DNA of 64,000 bases from Modestobacter sp. Leaf380 (GTDB lineage: Bacteria; Actinomycetota; Actinomycetes; Mycobacteriales; Geodermatophilaceae), in assembly GCF_001424485.1 (NCBI RefSeq), contig NZ_LMQC01000008.1:1-64000 (forward strand). The letters run 5' to 3'. A program made the position numbers and the translations under genes. Below the pieces are notes generated by a model that saw only the letters and a program-made list of their open reading frames with translations, searched no databases and was not told where the DNA came from. Within the stretch, counting starts at the first letter, position 1. Every line of letters starts with the position of its first letter. Below are positions 32,964-41,600 of the stretch, in pieces.

Positions 32964-35510
32964 GTGACCACCTCCGCGCCGTCCCGCACCCGGACGACGC
33001 AGACCCACTGCCCGTACTGCGCGCTGCAGTGCGGGGTGACGATGACGGCGGGGGACCGACCGGCCACCCTGGTGCCGGCGGACTTCCCGACCAACCGCGG
33101 CGGGCTGTGCTCCAAGGGCTGGTCGGCGCCCGAGCTGCTGGACCACCCGGAGCGGTTGACCCGTCCGCTGGTCCGCGCCGTCCCCGGCGACCGGACCTCG
33201 GCGTTCGTGGAGACCAGCTGGGACGCCGCCCTCGACCTGGTGGCCGCCGCGATCGGCCGCACCCAGGCCGCGCACGGCCGGGACGCCGTCGGCTGCTTCG
33301 GCGGTGGCGGGCTGACCAACGAGCAGGCCTACCAGTTCGGGAAGTTCGCCCGGGTGGCGCTGCGCACCTCCCAGATCGACTACAACGGCCGGTTCTGCAT
33401 GTCCTCGGCGGCCGGCGCGGCCAACCGGGCGTTCGGCCTGGACCGGGGGCTGCCGTTCCCGCTGGCCGACATCGGCGACGCCGACGCACTGCTGCTGGTG
33501 GGCAGCAACCCGGCCGACACCATGCCCCCGGCGATGCAGTACCTGGACGCCTCCCGCGAGCGCGGCGGCCGGCTCTTCGTCGTCGACCCCCGCCGGACGG
33601 CGACCGCCCGCGCCGCGGAGCTGCACCTGCAGGCCCTGCCGGGCACCGACCTGGCGCTGGCCAACGGCCTGCTGCACATCGCGATCACCGACGGCCTGGT
33701 CGACGAGCAGTACGTCGCCGCCCGCACCACCGGCTGGGACGCCGTCCGCGCCGGGGTGCAGGCGTACTGGCCCGACCGGGTGGAGCGGCTGACCGGGGTG
33801 TCGGTGGCCGACCAGCGCCGCACGGTCCTGGCTCTGGCCCGGGCCGAGAACGCGGTGGTGCTGACCGCCCGCGGCGCCGAGCAGCACCGCAACGGCACCG
33901 ACACCGCCCAGGCGTGGATCAACCTGGCCCTCGCGCTGGGCCTGGTCGGCCGACCGGGCAGCGGCTGGGGCACCGTCACCGGCCAGGGCAACGGACAGGG
34001 CGGGCGCGAGCACGGCCAGAAGGCCGACCAGCTGCCCGGCTACCGGATGCTCGCCGACCCCGTGGCCCGGGCACACGTCGCCGGCGTCTGGGGGGTCGAC
34101 CCCGACTCCCTGCCGCAGCCCGGCAAGAGCGCCTTCGAGCTGCTGGACGCCCTGGGCCGGGAGGTGCGCACCCTGCTGGTGCTCGCCAGCAACGTCGCGG
34201 TGTCGGCGCCCGACGCCCGCCGGGTGGTGCGCCGGCTGGGCGACCTGGACTTCCTCGCCGTCAGCGACTTCTTCCTCTCCGAGACCGCCGAGCTCGCCGA
34301 CGTCGTCCTGCCCAGCGCCATGTGGGCCGAGGAGGACGGCACGATGACCAACCTGGAGGGCCGGGTCATCCGCCGCCGCAAGGCCCTGGACCCGCCCGGC
34401 GAGGCGCACGACGACCTGGCCCTGCTGGCCGACCTGGCCGACCGGCTCGGCGCGGGCGCGCACTTCAGCGCCGACCCGCAGACCGTGTTCGCCGAGCTCG
34501 GCCGGGCCAGCGCCGGCGGCAAGGCCGACTACGCCGGCATCACCTGGGAGCGGGTGGACGCCGAGCAGGGCGTCTTCTGGCCCTGCCCGACCCCCGACCA
34601 CCCCGGCACCCCGCGGTTGTTCCTCGACCGCTTCCCGACGCCGGACGGCCGGGCCCGCTTCGTCCCCGTCGACCACACCGACGCCCACGAGACCCCGGAC
34701 GACGCCTACCCCTACGTGCTCACCACCGGCCGGGTGATGGCGCAGTACCAGTCGGGCACCCAGAGCCGGCGCAGCCGCAGCCTGCAGCTGGTCGCCCCGG
34801 CCCCGCGGGCCGAGCTGCACCCCGACCTGGCCGCCCGACTGGGCATCGCCCACGACGACGTGGTCGAGCTGACCACCCGGCGCGGGGCGGCCCGGTTCAC
34901 CGCCACCGTCACCGACGCGATCCGGCCCGACGTCGTCTTCGCGCCCTTCCACTGGGGCGGCGGGTCCAGCGCCAACGCGCTCACCGACGCGGCCCTGGAC
35001 CCGATCAGCCGCATGCCGGCCTTCAAGACCTGCGCCGTCGCCGTCGCCCGCGTGGGCGGACCCGTCGAGCAGGTGCCCGCCCCCACGTCCCAACCCGTGC
35101 CCCTCGTCCTCGAGACCGCACCCCGCACCCCGCTCACCCCGTCCCGGAGGAGAACCACAGCCGTGAAGAGCACCCCGAGGTTCCTGCAGGGCGTCTTCCC
35201 GATCGTCGGGGAGGGCCTGACCAAGCCCGGCCCGGTCGACCCGGCCCTGACCTACACCGTCCCCTCCGGGGCCAGCGCCCAGGCGCTGTACTTCCGCGGC
35301 GGCAACTCCACCGCCGAGCTGGTCTACGTGCTGCTGGTGCGCGACGGCGAGCCGGTGCGCTGGTTCCCGATCGGGGCCAAGGGCGACGTGCACGTGCCGC
35401 TGCGGGTCGTGGAGGACCTGCCCGGCGGCAGCGTCGTCACCCTGCACGTGGCCGCCCCCGAGGGCGTCACCGGCGAGCTGGTCGTCGACCTCGGGCTGGT
35501 GGAGGTCTGA
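32964..35510 (+). CDS. nasA: Assimilatory nitrate reductase catalytic subunit with fused C-terminal domain
   Basis: An 848-residue molybdopterin oxidoreductase. [4Fe-4S] ligands: HCPYCALQCGVTM and NRGGLCSKGW. Mo-bisMGD domains: CFGGGGLTNEQAYQFGKFAR, FCMSSAAGAANRAFGLDRGL, VGSNPADTMPPAMQYLDA, LTTGRVMAQYQSGTQSRRS near the C-terminal barrel. Residues 1-733 match a complete enzyme. Then a Pro/Thr linker and a 115-residue beta-rich module from V734 (VKSTPRFLQGVFPIVGEGLT, ALYFRGGNSTAELVYVLLVR). That module has its own ribosome site and GTG codon at 35163, so it may be a formerly separate gene. nirB starts at the stop (TGATG). Confidence 0.88.
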   Translation: MTTSAPSRTRTTQTHCPYCALQCGVTMTAGDRPATLVPADFPTNRGGLCSKGWSAPELLDHPERLTRPLVRAVPGDRTSAFVETSWDAALDLVAAAIGRTQAAHGRDAVGCFGGGGLTNEQAYQFGKFARVALRTSQIDYNGRFCMSSAAGAANRAFGLDRGLPFPLADIGDADALLLVGSNPADTMPPAMQYLDASRERGGRLFVVDPRRTATARAAELHLQALPGTDLALANGLLHIAITDGLVDEQYVAARTTGWDAVRAGVQAYWPDRVERLTGVSVADQRRTVLALARAENAVVLTARGAEQHRNGTDTAQAWINLALALGLVGRPGSGWGTVTGQGNGQGGREHGQKADQLPGYRMLADPVARAHVAGVWGVDPDSLPQPGKSAFELLDALGREVRTLLVLASNVAVSAPDARRVVRRLGDLDFLAVSDFFLSETAELADVVLPSAMWAEEDGTMTNLEGRVIRRRKALDPPGEAHDDLALLADLADRLGAGAHFSADPQTVFAELGRASAGGKADYAGITWERVDAEQGVFWPCPTPDHPGTPRLFLDRFPTPDGRARFVPVDHTDAHETPDDAYPYVLTTGRVMAQYQSGTQSRRSRSLQLVAPAPRAELHPDLAARLGIAHDDVVELTTRRGAARFTATVTDAIRPDVVFAPFHWGGGSSANALTDAALDPISRMPAFKTCAVAVARVGGPVEQVPAPTSQPVPLVLETAPRTPLTPSRRRTTAVKSTPRFLQGVFPIVGEGLTKPGPVDPALTYTVPSGASAQALYFRGGNSTAELVYVLLVRDGEPVRWFPIGAKGDVHVPLRVVEDLPGGSVVTLHVAAPEGVTGELVVDLGLVEV
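35146..35165 (+). promoter_or_regulatory. Internal ribosome-binding site and GTG inside nasA
   Basis: GGAGGAG at 35146-35152, 10 bases before an in-frame GTG (35163). It may allow separate translation of the C-terminal 115-residue module (35163-35510), or be a relic of an ancestral gene junction. Confidence 0.5.
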
Positions 35511-38062
35511 TGACGGTCCTGGAGAACGCGGTCCTGGGTGGCCGCCCCGCCGGGCTCACGACCCTGGCCTTCGACGAGACCGACACCCGGGCCCGGGTCG
35601 TCGTGGTCGGCAACGGCATGGCCGGGGCGCGGTTCGTCGAGGAGGTCCTGGACCGGGACGGCGGCGAGCACTTCGCCCTCACCGTCTTCGGCGACGAGCC
35701 GCACGGCAACTACAACCGGATCATGCTGTCCCCGGTGCTGGCCGGGGAGGCCGACGAGGCCGACATCGTCCTCAACAGCCACGACTGGTACGCCGAGCGG
35801 GACGTCGACCTGCGCGCCGGCGTCCGGGTCGAGCGGATCGACACCGCGGCCAAGGTCGTGCACGCCGCCGACGGCACCGCCACGCCCTACGACCACCTGG
35901 TGCTGGCCACCGGCAGCCACTCCTTCATCCCGCCGATGACCGGCGTCCGCACCGCCGACGGGTCGCTGCTCGACGGCGTCGTCGGGTTCCGCACCATCGA
36001 CGAGACCCGGCAGATGCTGGCCGCCTCGCGCACCCACCGGAAGGCCGTCGTCATGGGCGGCGGGCTGCTCGGGCTGGAGGCCGCCCGCGCCCTGCAGGCG
36101 CAGGGCATGGAGGTCGAGCTCGTGCACGCGATGGGCTGGCTGATGAACGCCCAGCTCGACGTCGAGGCCGGCGGGGTGGTGCGGCGCAGCGTTGAGGAGC
36201 TGGGCATCACGGTGCACACCGGCGCGATGGCCACCGAGGTGCTCTCGGCCCGGGTGCAGGGCACCGACCGGGTCGCCGGGGTGCTGCTCAAGGACGGCCG
36301 GCGGCTGGACTGCGACCTGCTCGTCGTCGCGGCCGGCGTCCGCCCGCACACCGACGTCGCCGTCCGGTCCGGCATCGAGGTCGAGCGGGCGGTCCTGGTC
36401 GACGACCACCTGGCCACCGACGTGCCCGACGTCTACGCGATCGGCGAGTGCGCCCAGCACCGCGGCACCGTCTACGGCCTGGTGGCCCCGGCCTGGGAGC
36501 ACGCCACCGTGCTGGCCGACCGGCTCACCGGCACGGACCCCGACGCTGCCTACACCGGCTCCCGGACGGCGACCAAGCTCAAGGTCGCCGGTGTCGACGT
36601 CGCCGTGATGGGGGTCAGCACCCCCGAGCGGGACTCCGACGAGTTCCTGGTCATCTCCGAGCCCAAGCGCGGGGTGTACCTGTCCGTCGTCGTCCGCGAC
36701 GACCTGCTGATCGGCGCGACGTTGGTCGGCGACACCCGGAAGGTCGCCTTCCTGACCCAGGCCTTCGACCGCGGGACGCCGCTGCCGCCCGAGCGGATCC
36801 GGCTGCTGGTCGACCTGTCCGACGGCGACGCCGAGGTGGGCGTCGCCGAGATGCCCGCGGACTCCCAGGTCTGCAACTGCAACGGGGTCTCCAAGGGCGC
36901 CATCTGCGGCGCGGTCGCCGAGGGCTGCACCTCGCTGCCGAAGGTCATGGACGCCACCCGGGCCGGCAAGGGCTGCGGTTCCTGCAAGGGCCTGGTGCAG
37001 AAGATCATCGAGTGGGCCGCCGACGGCGAGCTGACGGTCGAGGAGTCCGCGTCCTGGTACGTGCCGGGGGTGCCGATGCCGAAGTCGGAGCTGATCGCGG
37101 CCATCCGCTCGGAGGACCTGCGCAGCGTGTCCGCCGTCTTCGAGCGGCTGGCGCCCGGCGGCGCCGACGACGCGAAGTCCAAGATGGGGCTGGTCAGCCT
37201 GCTGCGGATGGTGTGGGGCAGCGAGTACGTCGACGAGCCCGACGCCAAGTTCGTCAACGACCGGGTGCACGCCAACATCCAGCGCGACGGCACGTTCTCC
37301 GTCGTCCCGCAGATGAAGGGCGGGGTGACCACGCCGGCCCAGCTGCGCAAGATCGCCGACGTCGCGGAGAAGTACGAGGTGCCGATGGTCAAGGTGACCG
37401 GCGGCCAGCGGATCGACCTGCTCGGCGTCCGCAAGGAGGACCTGCCGAAGATGTGGGCCGACCTGGGCATGCCGTCGGGCTATGCCTACGGCAAGTCGAT
37501 GCGCACGGTGAAGACCTGCGTGGGCAGCGACTTCTGCCGGTTCGGCCTGGACGACTCCACCCAGCTGGGCATCGACCTGGAGACCCGCTTCCAGGGCGTG
37601 GAGAGCCCGGCCAAGATCAAGATGGCCGTGGTCGGCTGCCCGCGGAACTGCGCCGAGGCCTACGTCAAGGACGTCGGCGTCGTCGCGGTCGGGGCCGGCC
37701 GGTGGGAGGTCTACGTCGGCGGCGCCGCCGGTGCCTCGGTGCGCAAGGGCGACCTGCTGGCCACCGTCACCTCGACCGAGGAGGTGATGACCCTGGTCGG
37801 CCGCTTCCTGCAGCTGTACCGGGAGAACGGCAACTGGCTCGAGCGCACCTACGACTTCGTGCCCCGCTGGGGCCTGGACCGGGTCAAGGAGACCCTGCTC
37901 GAGGACGCCGAGGGCATCTGCGCCGACCTGGATGCCGGCATCCAGCGCTCGATCGACGCCTACACCGACCCGTGGGCCCAGGACCTGGCGACGCCGTCGT
38001 CCCCCGGGCAGTTCCGCACGTCGCTGCCGCTGACCGTGCTGCCGCAGGTGCCGGTCCGATGA
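35510..38062 (+). CDS. nirB: Nitrite reductase (NADH) large subunit
   Basis: An 850-residue siroheme nitrite reductase, reducing nitrite to ammonium. N-terminal FAD/NADH domains: VVVGNGMAGARFVEEVLDRD, PYDHLVLATGSHSFIPPMTG, VVMGGGLLGLEAARALQAQG. BFD-like [2Fe-2S] site: VCNCNGVSKGAICGAV and GKGCGSCKGLVQKII. Siroheme/[4Fe-4S] site: TCVGSDFCRFGLDD and VVGCPRNCAEAYVKD. ATG 35510 shares its A with the nasA stop, and nirD follows with an ATGA overlap. Confidence 0.95.
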   Translation: MTVLENAVLGGRPAGLTTLAFDETDTRARVVVVGNGMAGARFVEEVLDRDGGEHFALTVFGDEPHGNYNRIMLSPVLAGEADEADIVLNSHDWYAERDVDLRAGVRVERIDTAAKVVHAADGTATPYDHLVLATGSHSFIPPMTGVRTADGSLLDGVVGFRTIDETRQMLAASRTHRKAVVMGGGLLGLEAARALQAQGMEVELVHAMGWLMNAQLDVEAGGVVRRSVEELGITVHTGAMATEVLSARVQGTDRVAGVLLKDGRRLDCDLLVVAAGVRPHTDVAVRSGIEVERAVLVDDHLATDVPDVYAIGECAQHRGTVYGLVAPAWEHATVLADRLTGTDPDAAYTGSRTATKLKVAGVDVAVMGVSTPERDSDEFLVISEPKRGVYLSVVVRDDLLIGATLVGDTRKVAFLTQAFDRGTPLPPERIRLLVDLSDGDAEVGVAEMPADSQVCNCNGVSKGAICGAVAEGCTSLPKVMDATRAGKGCGSCKGLVQKIIEWAADGELTVEESASWYVPGVPMPKSELIAAIRSEDLRSVSAVFERLAPGGADDAKSKMGLVSLLRMVWGSEYVDEPDAKFVNDRVHANIQRDGTFSVVPQMKGGVTTPAQLRKIADVAEKYEVPMVKVTGGQRIDLLGVRKEDLPKMWADLGMPSGYAYGKSMRTVKTCVGSDFCRFGLDDSTQLGIDLETRFQGVESPAKIKMAVVGCPRNCAEAYVKDVGVVAVGAGRWEVYVGGAAGASVRKGDLLATVTSTEEVMTLVGRFLQLYRENGNWLERTYDFVPRWGLDRVKETLLEDAEGICADLDAGIQRSIDAYTDPWAQDLATPSSPGQFRTSLPLTVLPQVPVR

Positions 38063-38370
38063 CCACGGCCCTGCAGTCCCACGTCGTCGGGCGGGTGGAC
38101 GAGGTGCCGGTGGGGGAGGGCCGGGCGTTCACCGTCGGCGACACCTCGGTGGCGGTCTTCCGGCTGCGAGACGGGTCGCTGCGCGCGGTCGCCGCGTCCT
38201 GCCCGCACGCCGGCGGCCCGATCGCCGACGGCCAGTCCGACGCCCGGGTGGTCGTCTGCCCGCTGCACCTCAACGCCTGGCGCTGGGACGGCACCCCCAC
38301 CACCGGCGCCGCCCCGCTGCCGGTCTACGCCGTCCGCGAGCAGGACGGCGACCTCGTCGTCGAGGTCTGA
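38059..38370 (+). CDS. nirD: Nitrite reductase small subunit (Rieske)
   Basis: A 103-residue Rieske-like subunit. AVFRLRDGSLRAVAASCPHA and VVVCPLHLNAWRWDG carry the C-x-H...C-x2-H type pattern (CPHAG, CPLH). It partners NirB. ATG 38059 overlaps the nirB stop (ATGA). Confidence 0.92.
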   Translation: MTTALQSHVVGRVDEVPVGEGRAFTVGDTSVAVFRLRDGSLRAVAASCPHAGGPIADGQSDARVVVCPLHLNAWRWDGTPTTGAAPLPVYAVREQDGDLVVEV

Positions 38371-38374
38371 CCAC

Positions 38375-39115
38375 TCAGCGCCAGAAGACCGCCCGGCGCA
38401 GCGTCCAGACCCGACCGTCGGCGTGCACCTCCACGACGGGGCGGAGCCGACGGCGGAGCAGGCTCCGGCGGTGCCGGATCGTGAACGCCCCGTCGAGGTG
38501 GGCCCGCGCCGCCCGGGCCATCTGACGGACCGCGTCGGCCTTGTGCGCCTCGACGTCGTCGTACTCGAAGGACATCGCGGAGGCGTCGAGGTCGTCGAAC
38601 ACCCACACCTCCACGACCTCGTCGGAGACCTGCAGACCGGCGTGCCGTGCGCCGTCCGCGGAGGTGAGCACCACCTGATGGGTGTGCCGGTCCGGCTCCC
38701 GGTGGTCCCGCAGCACCTCGGGCCCGAAGACCTCGTCGACCACCTGACGGAGGACCGCGCCGATGTCGATCACGGCGGCCGCCGGCGTCCACCGCGGCTC
38801 CTCCAGGACCCGGGTGTCGGCGGCCGATGGCTGCCGTCGTCCCGCGGCCTTCTCCACCCTCCGGCGCGCCGCCACCTCCGCGACCCGCTCGAGGTGTGCC
38901 GCCCGGGACGCCTCGATGTGTTCGAGCGCTCGCAGCAGCTCGGTCTCCCGCCACCGACGGCCGGTCGCCCCCACGCGTGACCGCAGCGCCGCGCGGGTGG
39001 CGAGGAAGCCGAGCGGCGCGTGGTGGTTCGCGAGGAGTGAGTGGAGGGCAGCGACCCGTTGGCCGAGCGGCCGGTCGGCATCGAGCACCCGACGCACCGT
39101 CGCCGACCAGCTCAT
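38375..39115 (-). CDS. Unknown protein in the nitrate cluster
   Basis: A 246-residue soluble protein. Residues 1-95 are helical and Arg-rich (RETELLRALEHIEASRAAHL); the C-terminal half is beta-rich with HQVVLTSADGARHAGLQVSD, EVVEVWVFDDLDASAMSFEY and VVEVHADGRVWTLRRAVFWR. ATG 39115 has CACCGT 6 bases upstream. Its codon use has more A/T positions than the neighbouring nas genes (for example CTCACTCCTC and GAGTGGAGGG). Convergent to nirD with 4 bases between stops. Family not recognised. Confidence 0.6.
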   Translation of the reverse strand: MSWSATVRRVLDADRPLGQRVAALHSLLANHHAPLGFLATRAALRSRVGATGRRWRETELLRALEHIEASRAAHLERVAEVAARRRVEKAAGRRQPSAADTRVLEEPRWTPAAAVIDIGAVLRQVVDEVFGPEVLRDHREPDRHTHQVVLTSADGARHAGLQVSDEVVEVWVFDDLDASAMSFEYDDVEAHKADAVRQMARAARAHLDGAFTIRHRRSLLRRRLRPVVEVHADGRVWTLRRAVFWR

Positions 39116-39121
39116 CGGGTG

Positions 39122-39127
39122 ACGGTG
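39122..39127 (-). promoter_or_regulatory. Leaderless -10 element for the unknown gene
   Basis: Minus strand CACCGT-CACCCG-ATG(39115). Confidence 0.35.
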
Positions 39128-39135
39128 ACCAGCTG

Positions 39136-39915
39136 TCAGGCCAGCGCGGTCAGCGCGGCGGTGACGTCGTCGGCGCGGACGAAGTCCAGGGCCAGCAGCC
39201 GGTGCACCAGCACCCCGCGGCGGGTCAGCCGCAGGTCGGCCGGGCGCAGCCGGGGCACGGCCGAGCCGCCCGGGCGGGGAACGGCGACCGGTGGGTCCAG
39301 CAGACCGGCCTGCTGCAGCTCGACCAGGTCCTCCAGCGCGCCCCACGTCGTCCAGGCGCGGGGGTCGGTCGGCAGCGGGGTGAGCGGCAGCGGGTGCCGC
39401 TCACGGCGGCCGACCGCGGCCAGCAGCGCGAGCTGCCGCCAGCTCAGCCGCTCGACGGTGCGCAGCGTGCGGTCGGCGAGAGCGGCGTCGACGTCGGGGG
39501 AGGTGACCACCTCGGCCAGCAGGCAGCCCAGGTGTCGGACCCGGCGCTCGTCGGCGGACGCGCGGGCGGCCAGCAGCACGGCCTCGCCCACCTCGCGGGC
39601 GGCGACCCGACCACCGGCGCGCTCGGTGAAGAAGCCGTCCGTGCGCACCCGGCGGTCCCGGTGGGACAGCGTCACCCCGTGCTCGACGGCGAAGGCCAGC
39701 GCGGCGCCGGCCCGGCCGCGCTCCCGGCGGGGCAGCGCACCCTCGGCGAGGTCGTCGGCCAGCTCGCGCAGGCACGCGGAGAACCGGTCGTCCAGCTGCA
39801 TCGCGGCGTCCGCGGGGGAGTAGACGACGGTCGCCGCCGGGCCGGTCATCGACCCGGCGATCGCGAACCCGGACTCGATGAGCGCGCGGCCCGGGGCAGT
39901 GCTGGCGTCCGTCAC
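39136..39915 (-). CDS. Unknown helical protein in the nitrate cluster
   Basis: A 259-residue protein. The N-terminus (ALIESGFAIAGSMTGPAATV) is weakly hydrophobic. The core is helical: AREVGEAVLLAARASADERR, VRHLGCLLAEVVTSPDVDAA, RTVERLSWRQLALLAAVGRR. This last block recalls a widespread uncharacterised family with a KxxxxGxLLAxxxFxxxI...LSxRQLxLLAL pattern. The C-terminal part looks like a small winged-helix-like module (LRPADLRLTRRGVLVHRLLA). GTG 39915 is chosen since no good start lies downstream. It lies between nirD and narK on the opposite strand. Confidence 0.6.
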   Translation of the reverse strand: MTDASTAPGRALIESGFAIAGSMTGPAATVVYSPADAAMQLDDRFSACLRELADDLAEGALPRRERGRAGAALAFAVEHGVTLSHRDRRVRTDGFFTERAGGRVAAREVGEAVLLAARASADERRVRHLGCLLAEVVTSPDVDAALADRTLRTVERLSWRQLALLAAVGRRERHPLPLTPLPTDPRAWTTWGALEDLVELQQAGLLDPPVAVPRPGGSAVPRLRPADLRLTRRGVLVHRLLALDFVRADDVTAALTALA

Positions 39916-40049
39916 GCCGTGATCATCCTGTCCCGCAGCGCGGACCGCAGCCCCGCGTGTCCAGGTCCTCACCACGTCGGGTCACCACCCGTGCGGGGAA
40001 CGGAACACAGGTCTCCCGCGCGGGCAACGGCCGGGTCACCGGGGACCGC

Positions 40050-40055
40050 CAGGGT
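40050..40055 (+). promoter_or_regulatory. Leaderless -10 element for narK
   Basis: CAGGGT-CTGCCC-ATG(40062). The 146-base gap (39916-40061) also holds GGGGAACGGAACACAGGTCTCC, which resembles CCGGAACGCGACC...GGTCTCC upstream of nasA; either could be a GlnR or NnaR target. Confidence 0.35.
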
Positions 40056-40061
40056 CTGCCC

Positions 40062-41489
40062 ATGGCCGCAGGCACCGACGTCACCCCCACCACCTCCGAC
40101 CCGGTCCCCGTGCCGCCGACGACCCACCGTGGTCGCTTCGGCGGTCGGTGGATCGACGACTGGCGCCCGGAGGACCCGCAGTTCTGGGCCGCCACCGGCA
40201 AGCGGGTCGCCCGCCGCAACCTGTGGTTCTCGGTGTTCAGCGAGCACATCGGCTTCTCGATCTGGAGCCTGTGGTCGGTGGTGGTGCTCTTCCTCGGCCC
40301 GGCCTACCTGGCCGCCGGCACCTTCACCGGCGAGCCCCCGGAGGTCGCGGCGCAGAAGTTCCTGCTGACCGCCCTGCCCACCGCGCTCGGCGCCTTCGTC
40401 CGGTTGCCCTACACCTTCGCGGTCGCCCGGTTCGGCGGCCGGAACTGGACGATCGTCTCCGCGGCGCTGCTGCTGGTGCCGACGGTGGTCACCGCGCTCG
40501 TGCTGGAACCGGGCGTCAGCTACTCGACCCTGCTGCTGGTGGCCTGCCTGGCCGGCGTCGGCGGCGGCAACTTCGCCAGCTCCATGACCAACATCAACGC
40601 CTTCTACCCCGAGCGGGAGAAGGGCTGGGCGCTGGGCCTCAACGCCGGCGGCGGCAACCTGGGCGTGCCGGTCATCCAGCTGGTCGGGCTGCTGGTGCTG
40701 GCCACCGTCGGTGCCGAGCACCCCCGCGTCGTCCTGCTGGTCTACGTGCCCTTCATCGTGCTGGCCGCGGTCGGTGCGGCCCTGGTGATGGACAACCTGA
40801 CCACGATGTCCAACCAGCCGCGGGCACTGCGCGACGCCGCCCGCGAGCGGCACACCTGGGTGATGTCCTTCCTCTACATCGGCACGTTCGGCTCCTTCAT
40901 CGGCTTCAGCTTCGCCTTCGGCCAGGTGCTGACCAACCAGTTCGCCGACTCCTTCGCCACCCCGCTGGCCGCGGCCTCGCTGACCTGGCTCGGCCCGCTG
41001 CTGGGGTCGTTGATCCGACCGGTCGGCGGGAAGCTGGCCGACCGGTTCGGCGGCGCCCGGATCACGATGGGCAACTTCGTGGCCATGGCGGGCGGCGCGC
41101 TGGTGGTCTTCGTGGCCAGCAAGGTGGGGTCCCTGCCGCTGTTCGTCGTCGGATTCGTGCTGCTGTTCGTGCTCAGCGGCCTGGGCAACGGCTCGACCTA
41201 CAAGATGATCCCGGCGGTCTTCCGGGTGCAGGCCATGGACCGGGTCGCCGCCGGGGAGGACACCGTCGTCGCCGACCGGTACGCCCTGCGGATGTCCGGC
41301 GCCGTCATCGGCATCGCCGGCGCGGTCGGTGCCTTCGGTGGGGTGCTGGTCAACCTGGCGTTCCGGCAGTCGTTCCTGACCACCGGCACCGGAGACAGCG
41401 CCTACCTGGTCTTCATCGCCTTCTACCTGGTCTGCGTCGCCGTCACGTGGGCGGTCTACCTGCGCCCGGGGACGACGGTCCGCGTCTGA
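40062..41489 (+). CDS. narK: Nitrate/nitrite MFS transporter
   Basis: A 475-residue 12-helix transporter. A 75-residue polar N-terminus (RIDDWRPEDPQFWAATGKRV-like) precedes helix 1, as in NarK2/NarU homologues. Nitrate signature in helix 5: GGGNFASSMTNINAFYPERE-KGWALGLNAGGGNLGVP. Helix 11 mirror: LSGLGNGSTYKMIPAVFRVQ. It imports nitrate for nasA/nirBD. The stop codon TGA 41487-41489 is part of the first 15-base repeat unit. Confidence 0.92.
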   Translation: MAAGTDVTPTTSDPVPVPPTTHRGRFGGRWIDDWRPEDPQFWAATGKRVARRNLWFSVFSEHIGFSIWSLWSVVVLFLGPAYLAAGTFTGEPPEVAAQKFLLTALPTALGAFVRLPYTFAVARFGGRNWTIVSAALLLVPTVVTALVLEPGVSYSTLLLVACLAGVGGGNFASSMTNINAFYPEREKGWALGLNAGGGNLGVPVIQLVGLLVLATVGAEHPRVVLLVYVPFIVLAAVGAALVMDNLTTMSNQPRALRDAARERHTWVMSFLYIGTFGSFIGFSFAFGQVLTNQFADSFATPLAAASLTWLGPLLGSLIRPVGGKLADRFGGARITMGNFVAMAGGALVVFVASKVGSLPLFVVGFVLLFVLSGLGNGSTYKMIPAVFRVQAMDRVAAGEDTVVADRYALRMSGAVIGIAGAVGAFGGVLVNLAFRQSFLTTGTGDSAYLVFIAFYLVCVAVTWAVYLRPGTTVRV

Positions 41490-41600
41490 TCACACCGCGT
41501 CTGATCACACCGCGTCTGATCACACCGCGTCTGATCACACCGCGTCTGATCACACCGCGTCTGATCACACCGCGTCTGGTGACAGCGCTCGATCACACCG
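41481..41600. repeat. Tandem 15-base repeat array between narK and the nitrate regulator
   Basis: Six perfect copies of CGCGTCTGATCACAC (41481-41570), one degenerate copy (41571-41585) and a partial last one. Each unit has the palindrome TGATCA. The first unit holds the narK stop (GTC TGA) and the last the stop of the convergent regulator (TGA, 41593-41595), so expansion or loss of units would not change either protein. Confidence 0.95.

Noticed and set aside
32915-35509. N-terminal extension of NirB through nasA
   Set aside because: It is the +1 shadow of nasA; the real NirB begins at ATG 35510 directly at the nasA stop.
41481-41600. CRISPR array
   Set aside because: The units are contiguous 15-mers without spacers and there are no cas genes.
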